Of a DNA stretch of 64,000 nucleotides, positions 7,985 to 15,738 are shown piece after piece. Within the stretch, counting starts at the first letter, position 1, and each line of letters begins with the position of its first letter. The notes under the pieces are model-generated. The model was not told where the DNA came from. It did not search any database and saw only the letters and a program-made list of their open reading frames with translations. Source of the stretch: JANQRZ01 sp965215165 (GTDB lineage: Bacteria > Bacteroidota > Rhodothermia > Rhodothermales > JANQRZ01); NCBI GenBank assembly GCA_965215165.1, contig CBDCCX010000006.1, positions 3,038,001-3,102,000 of the forward strand, given 5' to 3'. A program made the position numbers and the translations under genes.

Positions 7985-9901
7985 ATGGTGGCAGTGCAGA
8001 CGACGGCCAGCGGGTGGCGGGGCAAGGCCGACGACCTCCGGCTTCGGGCCTCCTACGTCGGGATGGCGCTCCGGCTGATCTGGTCGGCGGCGTCGCGGTG
8101 GACGGTCCTGTGGTTTGTGCTGCTGGCGATGCAGGGCGTGCTGCCGGCGGCCGTCGTGTATCTCACTAAGTGGCTCGTCGACGCGCTCGCGGCGGCCGTC
8201 GCAGGCGAGGTCGGGCTGGCGGCTGTCGCCACACCAGCGGCGGCGATGGGGGGCGTGATGATCCTGCAGCGCGTCTTCGGCGGCCTCAACGAGTGGGTCT
8301 CGACGGCGCAGGCCGAGCTGGTCGGCGACCGCGTCAAAGCGCTCGTCCACGAGAAGGCGACCGAGGTGGACTTCGGGTTCTACGAGTCGGCGGCGTACCA
8401 CGACAAGCTCGAGCAGGTCAACTCGCAGGCCAACAGCCGGGTGCTCCAGTTGCTGAACAACATCGGCGGCCTGCTGAGCGCGACGGTCACGCTCGTCTCG
8501 ATCTCGGCGATTCTGCTGAGCTACAGCCTCTGGATCCCGCTCATCCTGATCGTGAGTACGCTGCCGGCGTTCTTCGTCGTCGTCGGGCACAACAAGAAGT
8601 ACCATACGTGGTGGAAGGCCTCGACCGCGCGGCGGCGCATGGCGCAGTACTTCGACCTGATGGTGACGTTCGACGCCTCGGCGGCCGAGGTGCGGATCAA
8701 CAACACCGGCGAGTACTTCCGCACGCGCTACCTCGCGCTCCGCAAGGCGCTCCGCGAAGAGCGCCTCGGCCTGCTCAAGAATCAGGTCCTCGCTCGCCTC
8801 CTCGCCACCTTTCTCGGCCTTATCGCCACCGGCGCGGCGATGCTCTGGGTCGTGCTCCGGGCGACGCGCGGCGCGGCGACCCTCGGAGACCTCGCGCTCT
8901 TCTACCAGGCGTTCAACCAGGGACAGGCGCTCGTCGGCGGCCTCTTGCAGAACGCGGGGCAGATCTACACCAACACGCTCTTCCTCGAGCACCTCTTCGA
9001 TTTCCTCGACCAGGAGAACGGTCTGGAAGAACCTGTCGAGCCGGCCCCGTTCCCGGACCGCATCAAGCAGGGCGTCCGCTTCGAGAACGTGGCCTTCTCC
9101 TATCCGGGCTTCGAGCGGACGGCGCTCGAGGGCTTCGACCTCACGATCCCGGCTGGTAAGATCGTCGCCATCGTCGGCGAGAACGGGGCGGGCAAGAGCA
9201 CGTTCATCAAGCTGCTGTGCCGGTTCTACGACCCGACGAGTGGCCGCATCACGGTCGACGGCACCGACCTCCGGGCGTTTTCGCAGGCCGACCTCCGGCG
9301 GCACATCTCGGTGATGTTCCAGGTCCCGATGAAGTACCAGATGACCGCTGAGCAGAACATCCGCCTCGGGGACCTCGGCCGGGAGACCGACCGCGACGCG
9401 GTGCAGGCAGCGGCGGTCGGCGGCGGCGCGCACGAGGTGATCCAGAAGCTGCCGCAGGGCTACGACGCGATCCTCGGCCGGTGGTTCGAGTCGGGCAACG
9501 AGCTGAGCGGCGGCGAGTGGCAGCGCGTCGCCCTCGCCCGCGCCTTCTTCCGCGAAGCGCCCATCGTGGTCCTCGACGAGCCGACGAGCTCGATGGACTC
9601 GTGGGCCGAGAACGAGTGGCTAGCCCGCTTCCGCCGCATGGTCCAGGGCCGGACGGCGCTGCTGATCACCCACCGCTTCACGACGGCGATGCAGGCCGAC
9701 ATCATCCACGTCATGGACGCCGGCCGGGTCGTCGAGACCGGCACGCACGCCGAGCTGCTCTCCCTCGGAGGGCGCTACGCATCGTCGTGGAGGGCGCAGC
9801 TTCGGCAGGAGGACGGGATCGTCGGCGACGGGCAGGCGGGCGACGAGGCCGACGTGACTCCGGCGGCGAAGGCGGCACCGGGTGCGCCCGAGGCCCGATG
9901 A
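7985..9901 (+). CDS. ABC exporter (membrane + ATPase fusion), lasso peptide export
   Basis: 638 residues. The N-terminal half has about six membrane helices (residues 25-330) and the C-terminal half an ATPase. Walker A is GENGAGKST, the signature is LSGGEWQRVALARA, Walker B is IVVLDEPTSSMD and the switch His is in LITHRF. There is no N-terminal C39 peptidase domain, as expected when B2 does the leader cleavage. Known role: half-transporter working as a homodimer, exporting the mature lasso peptide and often giving self-immunity. It starts 39 nt after the kinase gene. The last 35 residues are a hydrophilic tail. Confidence 0.9.
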   Translation: MVAVQTTASGWRGKADDLRLRASYVGMALRLIWSAASRWTVLWFVLLAMQGVLPAAVVYLTKWLVDALAAAVAGEVGLAAVATPAAAMGGVMILQRVFGGLNEWVSTAQAELVGDRVKALVHEKATEVDFGFYESAAYHDKLEQVNSQANSRVLQLLNNIGGLLSATVTLVSISAILLSYSLWIPLILIVSTLPAFFVVVGHNKKYHTWWKASTARRRMAQYFDLMVTFDASAAEVRINNTGEYFRTRYLALRKALREERLGLLKNQVLARLLATFLGLIATGAAMLWVVLRATRGAATLGDLALFYQAFNQGQALVGGLLQNAGQIYTNTLFLEHLFDFLDQENGLEEPVEPAPFPDRIKQGVRFENVAFSYPGFERTALEGFDLTIPAGKIVAIVGENGAGKSTFIKLLCRFYDPTSGRITVDGTDLRAFSQADLRRHISVMFQVPMKYQMTAEQNIRLGDLGRETDRDAVQAAAVGGGAHEVIQKLPQGYDAILGRWFESGNELSGGEWQRVALARAFFREAPIVVLDEPTSSMDSWAENEWLARFRRMVQGRTALLITHRFTTAMQADIIHVMDAGRVVETGTHAELLSLGGRYASSWRAQLRQEDGIVGDGQAGDEADVTPAAKAAPGAPEAR

Positions 9902-9911
9902 GAGCGCTGCG

Positions 9912-10550
9912 ATGAGACTACCCCAGTGGCTCGCGTATGGACTCGCCCCGGCCGTGCTCGTGCTCGGCGTGGCGATGCAGCGCTACAACGTCGCCGTCCA
10001 CGATCAGACGCAGTGGACCGGCGGCGGCTTCGGGATGTTCTCGACGGTCGACGTGCCGGGCGCGCGCGCGCTCCGGGCCTACGTGCTGACGGACCGGGGC
10101 GAGGCGCTCCTGGTCGAGCCGGACCTCGGGGCCGAGACGCGGCTGGTCTACACGCAGCCCACGGCCGCCCGCCTCGAGGCCGCAGCGCGCCACCTCGCCG
10201 GCCGGGACTGGCGCGTCTACGAGCCGTCGAGCTACCAGACGATCTGGCCCTCGCTGCCGAGCTTCCTCCAGCGCTACTTCCGTAGCTCGGGCGCGTGGCA
10301 AGCGGCCTGGAGCCGCGCGGCCCGGAGCGATTCGATGGGCAGCACCGCCGGCCTCTATCCCGGTCACCTCGCCTTCGACCCGCGCCGCGTGCCGTACAAC
10401 GGCCTCCCGACGGAGGTCGAGATCGAGGGCGCGCGCGTCGAGGTCTGGAGGCCGGTCTTCGACCCCGACGCCGGACAGCTCGCGTGGACCCTCCTCGCCG
10501 AGGCGACCGCGCCGCGCGACCCCGCCGCCCGCGACCCCGCCGCTCGATGA
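9912..10550 (+). CDS. Membrane-anchored protein of unknown function, first gene of a coupled trio
   Basis: 212 residues from ATG 9912, 8 nt after the exporter stop; a start at 9882 would overlap the exporter. One N-terminal hydrophobic helix (LAYGLAPAVLVLGVAMQ) is followed by a soluble part with GGGFGMFSTVD and many Arg, Trp and Pro. The pattern recalls the small partner proteins encoded beside HTTM/gamma-carboxylase-like membrane proteins, but this is only a resemblance. Its stop overlaps the next start (ATGA). The close spacing to the exporter means it may belong to the same transcript. Function not recognised. Confidence 0.7.
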   Translation: MRLPQWLAYGLAPAVLVLGVAMQRYNVAVHDQTQWTGGGFGMFSTVDVPGARALRAYVLTDRGEALLVEPDLGAETRLVYTQPTAARLEAAARHLAGRDWRVYEPSSYQTIWPSLPSFLQRYFRSSGAWQAAWSRAARSDSMGSTAGLYPGHLAFDPRRVPYNGLPTEVEIEGARVEVWRPVFDPDAGQLAWTLLAEATAPRDPAARDPAAR

Positions 10551-11458
10551 CGCCAACCGCCGACTACTCTCCCGACAGACCCCCGGACGGAGGCCGCGTG
10601 CAGGCCCTCGTGCGCCGCCCGGTCGATCTGCTCTTCGGCGCAGACCTGTTCGAGCTGGGCGCGGCGATGACGCTGGTGATGATCGTGCTCTCGCTGCACG
10701 AGCCGGCGTGGCCGGTCACGCTCGCGGTGGCGACGCTCGCGGTGACGGCCCTGGTGCTGCGGCCGATGATGCGCTCGCCGTGGCTGTGGCTCGGGCTGGC
10801 GGCGGTCCTCGCGCTGGCCTACACGCAGTCTTGGTTCCAGCAGAACAACCACGACTTCCTCAAGCTCTACTGGTGCCTCGGCCTCGGCGCGGCGCTGCTC
10901 GCGGCCGACCCGGTGCGGGCCGTCCGGTTCAACGCCCGAGCCCTCATCGGGCTGTGCTTCCTGTTCGCCTTCGTCTGGAAGGCCCTCTCGCCGGACTACG
11001 TCAGCGGCGCGTTCTTCAACTACTTCCTGCTCCAGGACACCCGCTTCGCCCTCATCGCCGAGCACCTCGTCGGCCTCGACCCTGGCGCGCTGCGGCAGGC
11101 GCTCACGGACCGCGTGGCCTACACGGCCTTCGGCGATCCGGCCGGCGCGCTCGCGGTGCCGTTCGCGGCCGAGGCGCGGGGGCTGGCCGGGGTGATGACG
11201 TGGTGGACGCTCTTCATCGAGGCGCTCGTGGCGGCGGCCTTCCTGCTCCCACGCCGGGTGTGGCTGGCGCGGTGGCGCGACGCCGTGCTGCTGCTGTTCG
11301 TCTTCTCGACCTACATCGTCGCGCCGATCCTGTACTTCGCGTGGATCATCCTGGCGATGGGCATCATCCAGTGCGAGCGCGAGACCTCCCGGTATCTACC
11401 GGCTCTCTACCTAGCGGCGTTCGTTCTGGTGCTGATGCGGTTCTACGTTCCGGTATGA
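10547..11458 (+). CDS. Polytopic membrane protein of unknown function (HTTM/DoxX-like appearance)
   Basis: 303 residues from ATG 10547, overlapping the upstream stop by 4 nt; the much longer open frame upstream is a shadow. About seven or eight membrane helices are visible. A central stretch with NARALIGLCFLFAFVWKALS (Arg then Lys inside helices) and HLVGLDPGAL recalls HTTM/vitamin-K-carboxylase-like or DoxX-like proteins. No catalytic motif was recognised. The stop overlaps the next start (ATGA), so it is co-expressed with both neighbours. Confidence 0.7.
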   Translation: MTPTADYSPDRPPDGGRVQALVRRPVDLLFGADLFELGAAMTLVMIVLSLHEPAWPVTLAVATLAVTALVLRPMMRSPWLWLGLAAVLALAYTQSWFQQNNHDFLKLYWCLGLGAALLAADPVRAVRFNARALIGLCFLFAFVWKALSPDYVSGAFFNYFLLQDTRFALIAEHLVGLDPGALRQALTDRVAYTAFGDPAGALAVPFAAEARGLAGVMTWWTLFIEALVAAAFLLPRRVWLARWRDAVLLLFVFSTYIVAPILYFAWIILAMGIIQCERETSRYLPALYLAAFVLVLMRFYVPV

Positions 11459-12576
11459 GTACGCCGAGCGAGGCCACGCAGGCCGAACCTACGTCTCGGT
11501 GGGGATGGCGTCGCGCCGCGTTCTGGCTGGCCGATGCGGTCCTGCTCGTCCTGCTGGTGGCGGCGAACCTCGCCTACGACGTGCCGCCGGAGCGCGTGTG
11601 GTGGTTTCAGGTCGCCGCCATCTTCCACCGCCCCCTGGTGATCGCCCTAGCGCTCGTCGGCCTCGGCGCGGCCTGGCGGCGTCACTGGCGGACCGCGAGC
11701 GTCCACGCCGTCCTCTGCCTTCTCGCCGCCACCGTGCCGATGCTACGAGCGAGCCCGAGCCCCGCGCCGCCCGCCGCCGCCGCGCCGGGGCTGACCGTGA
11801 TGACGTTCAACGCGAACGTGGAGTACGCCGGGGCCAAGCAAGACGCCCTCGCCGACCTGCTGGCGCGCGAGCAGCCCCACCTCGTGGCGCTCCAGGAGTT
11901 CTCCATCGTGCTGCTCCACGACACGGGGGTGACGATGGGGGCCCCGCTGCTCGCGCCGCTCCTGAAGAACCGGGCCTACCAGGCGTCGTGGCCGAGCACG
12001 CGGGGCAAGGACTTCATATTCAGCCGCCCCATCTTCTCGCGCATCGAGCCGCTCGGGCCGGGCGAGCTTCTGGCCGGCGATCCGCCCGAGGGGCTGTGGT
12101 CGGCCGGCGGCGTCACGCGCCGCGTCTACGACTGGCAGGGGCGGCCCATCGCGGTCTACAACGTGCACCTGCACTCGTTCAGCAGCCGTCGGCCCTGGCG
12201 GGACGGGGGGACGTGGCTCTCGCTCCAGGCGTGGCGCGACGCCTTCCAGGCCTACCGTCACGACTTCGAGGTCCGCGCCGAGCAGGCCCGCCAGCTCCGC
12301 CGGATGCTCGACGCCGAGTCCCACCCGTTTCTCGTCTGCGGAGACTTCAACAGCACGCCCCGAAGCTGGGTCTACGCCCACCTCGCCGGTGGCCTGCGGG
12401 ACGTCTTCCGCGAAGCGGGCTCGGGCTGGGGCGCGACCTTCCCGGCCCGCCTGCCCGCGATCCGCATCGACTACGTCCTCGCCAGCCCCGACTGGACCGT
12501 TCGCCGCGCTCAGGTCGATGCCACACTGTTTTCCGACCACCGGCCCGTCGTCGCCGAGCTGGTTCTGGGGTTGTGA
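11455..12576 (+). CDS. Endonuclease/exonuclease/phosphatase (EEP) family protein with N-terminal membrane helices
   Basis: 373 residues from ATG 11455, overlapping the upstream stop. Three hydrophobic helices fill residues 18-95. The EEP catalytic domain follows: TFNANVEYA (Asn), LVALQEF (metal Glu), YNVHLHSF, CGDFNSTP (Asp-Asn) and the end motif SDHRPVVAEL (catalytic His). This is the layout of membrane-tethered EEP proteins, which may act on phosphodiesters outside or at the membrane. The substrate is unknown. It ends the three-gene coupled unit next to the lasso cluster. Confidence 0.85.
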   Translation: MSTPSEATQAEPTSRWGWRRAAFWLADAVLLVLLVAANLAYDVPPERVWWFQVAAIFHRPLVIALALVGLGAAWRRHWRTASVHAVLCLLAATVPMLRASPSPAPPAAAAPGLTVMTFNANVEYAGAKQDALADLLAREQPHLVALQEFSIVLLHDTGVTMGAPLLAPLLKNRAYQASWPSTRGKDFIFSRPIFSRIEPLGPGELLAGDPPEGLWSAGGVTRRVYDWQGRPIAVYNVHLHSFSSRRPWRDGGTWLSLQAWRDAFQAYRHDFEVRAEQARQLRRMLDAESHPFLVCGDFNSTPRSWVYAHLAGGLRDVFREAGSGWGATFPARLPAIRIDYVLASPDWTVRRAQVDATLFSDHRPVVAELVLGL

Positions 12577-12599
12577 ACAACGCGCGGTCGGCGGTGCGA

Positions 12600-12606
12600 T
12601 ATCTTG
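12600..12606 (+). promoter_or_regulatory. Candidate promoter element before the nucleotidyltransferase gene
   Basis: TATCTTG in the 133-nt gap, 104 nt upstream of ATG 12710. It matches the element at 1277 and resembles the one at 6515. Support is recurrence only. Confidence 0.3.
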
Positions 12607-12709
12607 TCCTCGGTTCGATAGCGATTGCGTGGCAGCGCCCGACGTGGGTCGGCCCGTGGCCCTAACGGCGTGTCTTTCTCTTCCACGACTTTCTGATGGC
12701 TCCCATCTG

Positions 12710-13831
12710 ATGGCTACCATTCACGCTAGCGAAGCCGGGGCGCGCCCAGAGTACCAGTTGCTGAAACGGTGCTGCCGGACCGAGCTGACCGAGGCCGAGT
12801 GGATCGCTCATTGCCTCGGCGACGAGCGCCTGGACTGGGGGTACTTGGTCGCCCTCGCCGGCTACCACGGCGTGCAGCCGCTGCTCTACTACCACCTGCG
12901 GAACCAGGACGAGCAGCTTCTTTCCGAGCCCCACATGACGTGGCTGCGCGGGGTCGTCGGCGCGCGCTCGGCGCACAGCCTCGTTCTGATGCACGAGCTA
13001 GGCCGGCTGACCGAGGTGTTCGAGCGCGAGGCGCTCCCGGTGCTTGCCGTCAAGGGCGCGGTGCTGGCCGAGAGCGTCTACGGCAGTGCCGCCGTCCGGC
13101 CGTTCCTGGACGTAGACCTGATCGTCCGCCGGTCCGACTTCGGCCGCATCGAGCGCCTGCTGGAGCGTGACGGGTACGACTCGAAAGAGCTGAACCCGTT
13201 TCAGAAAGTGAGCTACCTCTACGTCCACGGCCAGTACACCTTTTGGCGGCGCATCAAGAATCTGGGCGAGGCGCAAGCGTTTCTGGATGTCCACACGGCC
13301 ATCATGCCACCCGGCTATGCGTACGCGGAGGACTTCGGCGCGCTCTGGGGCCGCGCCGTCACGGCCCCCATCGCCGGCCGGCCGGTGCCGACGTTGGGGC
13401 GCGAAGACCTCCTCCTCGTGCTGTGCTACCACGGGTTCAAGAACCGCTGGGAGCGCCTCAAGTACGTCTGCGACCTCGCCGTTCTGCTCCGCGCCACGCC
13501 TGAGCTAGACTGGGACGCCGTCTACCGCCGGGCCGAGGCGATGAACAGCCGCCGCGTCCTCGACCTCGGGCTGCTCCTCGCCGCCGACCTCCTCGGGGTC
13601 GACCTACCGCGCTGGGTGCGCGAGGGGATCCGGCAGGACCACCGCGTGCGGACGCTGGGCTGGAGCGTGACCGAGTGGCTTCCGAGGCAGGCCCACGTCA
13701 AGGTAGAGCCGTACTGGGACCGGGTGCAGCTCAACGTGCTCGGCCAGGACGGCCTGCGCGGCGGGCTGCGCTACGGGGCCTACGCCGCTGCCCGGCGCGT
13801 CGCCGAGCTGTACCTGCCGCCCGACGACTAG
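12710..13831 (+). CDS. Nucleotidyltransferase family protein (PF14907-like), lasso-cluster associated
   Basis: 373 residues from ATG 12710. An ATG at 12696 is out of frame and stops after four codons. The protein shows VLAVKGAVLAESVY, then FLDVDLIVRR, the Asp-x-Asp metal motif of nucleotidyltransferases, and later HTAIMP, LCYHGFKNRWERLKYVCDLAVLL, and LDLGLLLAADLLG (given in part). This fits the uncharacterised nucleotidyltransferase family often found in lasso-peptide clusters of Firmicutes and Proteobacteria. The reaction is unproven; it could nucleotidylate the phosphorylated peptide or another factor. It probably belongs to the cluster despite the three-gene unit in between. Confidence 0.82.
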   Translation: MATIHASEAGARPEYQLLKRCCRTELTEAEWIAHCLGDERLDWGYLVALAGYHGVQPLLYYHLRNQDEQLLSEPHMTWLRGVVGARSAHSLVLMHELGRLTEVFEREALPVLAVKGAVLAESVYGSAAVRPFLDVDLIVRRSDFGRIERLLERDGYDSKELNPFQKVSYLYVHGQYTFWRRIKNLGEAQAFLDVHTAIMPPGYAYAEDFGALWGRAVTAPIAGRPVPTLGREDLLLVLCYHGFKNRWERLKYVCDLAVLLRATPELDWDAVYRRAEAMNSRRVLDLGLLLAADLLGVDLPRWVREGIRQDHRVRTLGWSVTEWLPRQAHVKVEPYWDRVQLNVLGQDGLRGGLRYGAYAAARRVAELYLPPDD

Positions 13832-13876
13832 GTGGTGCTCGGTTAGATGGTGCTCAGTCGGGCGAGACCGAGAATC

Positions 13877-14653
13877 TCAGGAGCGGGCGCGGGGGGCCGT
13901 GTGGCTCTGTTCCCACCGTATGGCGAACTGTAGGAGCTCCGTGACCGTCTCGAAGCCCAGCTTCTCCTTGGCCCGCCGCCGGTAGGTCTCGACCGTCTTG
14001 CGCGACAGGTTCAGCCGCTCGGCGATCTCCTCGGTCGGCCGCCCCTGCCCGAGCATCTGGAAGACCGCCATCTCGCGGTCGGTGAGGTCCTCCAGCCCCG
14101 GCGTAGCCTCGCCCGGCCCCGAGGTGTGGCCGCTGGCGACCTTGGCCAGAATCCGGCTGGCCGCGCGGCGGTTGAGGTAGATCTCGCCCGAGGCGGCGCA
14201 GCGGATGGCCTCGGCGACGCTCTGCGTGGGCTCGGACTTCATCACGTAGCCGCGCGCGCCGGCGCGGATGGCGCGCTCGGCGTAGACCTCCTCGTCGTAC
14301 ATCGAGAAGACGACCACCTCCAAGGCGCGGTGCTGGGCGCGGAGGTTCTGCACCAGGTCGAGGCCGTGGGCGTCGCCGAGCGAGATGTCGATGACGGCCA
14401 CGTCGGGCTGGTGGTCGCGCACGAGGGCGAAGGCGTCGGCGGCGGAGCCGGCGAGGCCGCAGAGTTCGAGCGAGGGCTCGGCGCGGATGGTGTCGGCGAT
14501 GGCCTCGCGGATAGCCGGGTGGTCGTCGATGGCGATGACGCGGATACGCTTGGCGGCCGGGGCCTTGGGCCGGCGTGTCCCTGCGGGGGCTGGCTTCGCG
14601 TGACCAAGGGCGCTGGCAGCGGGCGCGCGGGCGGGGGAGAGGGAGGCAAGCAC
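13877..14653 (-). CDS. NarL-type response regulator, second copy of a duplicated pair
   Basis: 258 residues if it starts at GTG 14653. The frame is open to ATG 14785, but those 44 extra residues are Arg/Pro-rich and look non-native; a TACCTTG element on this strand (14711-14705) also favours the shorter start. Receiver domain: IDDHPAIREA, phosphoacceptor Asp in DVAVIDISLGD, and Lys in GYVMKSE. LuxR-type HTH: LTDREMAVFQML then NLSRKTVETYRRRAKEKL. Apart from three residues at the receiver start, its receiver and HTH match the upstream copy (14866-15579). The ends differ (C-terminus EQSHTAPRARS). The N-terminal 35 residues before the receiver are not typical of the family and may be a duplication scar. 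Confidence 0.85.
   Translation of the reverse strand: MLASLSPARAPAASALGHAKPAPAGTRRPKAPAAKRIRVIAIDDHPAIREAIADTIRAEPSLELCGLAGSAADAFALVRDHQPDVAVIDISLGDAHGLDLVQNLRAQHRALEVVVFSMYDEEVYAERAIRAGARGYVMKSEPTQSVAEAIRCAASGEIYLNRRAASRILAKVASGHTSGPGEATPGLEDLTDREMAVFQMLGQGRPTEEIAERLNLSRKTVETYRRRAKEKLGFETVTELLQFAIRWEQSHTAPRARS
13913..14555. repeat. Recent direct duplication, copy 1 (643 bp)
   Basis: Aligned at an offset of 980 with 14893-15535. Reading side by side, I count six base differences, at 14105, 14150, 14153, 14530, 14532 and 14536. The block covers almost all of a response-regulator gene. Confidence 0.95.
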
Positions 14654-14865
14654 GAGGCGAGGAGGCGGGTGGCGGAGGCGGGGCGGGCTGAAGACCCACA
14701 GGCGCAAGGTAGCTACCGAAGCAACAGTACCCGCCTGAGCTTTAGCACGTCCGCTCGGGTAGATCGGGCGCATCGTGCCCCGCACTTTGGCCCGGCCTCA
14801 GGCGCTACGGCTGACTTGCTGGGCGGACCGCCTCGCTGTCCCGTCCCGCTCGTTTGCCTGGTGCC

Positions 14866-15579
14866 CTACGCGCCGTTGCCCTCGGCGTAGGTCCACCGTA
14901 TGGCGAACTGTAGGAGCTCCGTGACCGTCTCGAAGCCCAGCTTCTCCTTGGCCCGCCGCCGGTAGGTCTCGACCGTCTTGCGCGACAGGTTCAGCCGCTC
15001 GGCGATCTCCTCGGTCGGCCGCCCCTGCCCGAGCATCTGGAAGACCGCCATCTCGCGGTCGGTGAGGTCCTCCAGCCCCGGCGTGGCCTCGCCCGGCCCC
15101 GAGGTGTGGCCGCTGGCGACCTTGGCCAGGATGCGGCTGGCCGCGCGGCGGTTGAGGTAGATCTCGCCCGAGGCGGCGCAGCGGATGGCCTCGGCGACGC
15201 TCTGCGTGGGCTCGGACTTCATCACGTAGCCGCGCGCGCCGGCGCGGATGGCGCGCTCGGCGTAGACCTCCTCGTCGTACATCGAGAAGACGACCACCTC
15301 CAAGGCGCGGTGCTGGGCGCGGAGGTTCTGCACCAGGTCGAGGCCGTGGGCGTCGCCGAGCGAGATGTCGATGACGGCCACGTCGGGCTGGTGGTCGCGC
15401 ACGAGGGCGAAGGCGTCGGCGGCGGAGCCGGCGAGGCCGCAGAGTTCGAGCGAGGGCTCGGCGCGGATGGTGTCGGCGATGGCCTCGCGGATAGCCGGGT
15501 GGTCGTCGACGACGACGACGCGGATACGCTTGGCGTCCGAGGCCGCGTCGGCAGAGGCGTCAGAGGAGGGAGGGGTCAT
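14866..15579 (-). CDS. NarL-type response regulator, first copy of a duplicated pair
   Basis: 237 residues. Receiver domain: acidic pair in VVVVDDHPAI (residues 25-26), phosphoacceptor Asp71 in AVIDISLGD, and Lys in YVMKSEPT. A linker and LuxR/NarL HTH follow at about residues 165-230 (LTDREMAVFQMLGQ, LNLSRKTVETYRRR). Known role: DNA-binding regulator activated by a partner histidine kinase. It is 159 nt downstream of the NarX-like kinase gene on the same strand, with a TATATTC element in that gap (15718-15712, minus strand). This copy has the ordinary short N-terminus and is probably the original gene. Confidence 0.93.
   Translation of the reverse strand: MTPPSSDASADAASDAKRIRVVVVDDHPAIREAIADTIRAEPSLELCGLAGSAADAFALVRDHQPDVAVIDISLGDAHGLDLVQNLRAQHRALEVVVFSMYDEEVYAERAIRAGARGYVMKSEPTQSVAEAIRCAASGEIYLNRRAASRILAKVASGHTSGPGEATPGLEDLTDREMAVFQMLGQGRPTEEIAERLNLSRKTVETYRRRAKEKLGFETVTELLQFAIRWTYAEGNGA
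14893..15535. repeat. Recent direct duplication, copy 2 (643 bp)
   Basis: Partner of 13913-14555, same orientation, offset 980. Left boundary is CCACCGTATGGCGAACTG; right boundary is ATACGCTTGGCG. The flanks are unrelated on both sides. The 337 bp between the copies are unique. Confidence 0.95.
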
Positions 15580-15738
15580 ACCGGTAGCGTAAGAGCGCTA
15601 GGCGTCGCGCCAGGTGGGAGAGGATCGTGTGGGAACTCCCTGTTCCAACAACCATGCCTGTCCGCAATAGGTACCCGAGATGTCGCGGGCCTCCCCGAAG
15701 CCCCGTGCCACGAATATACGCTCCGACCCCTACGGCGG

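Noticed and set aside
7952..9433. 493-codon minus-strand frame
   Set aside because: Antisense of the lasso ABC exporter, Arg/Glu/Asp-rich without motifs.
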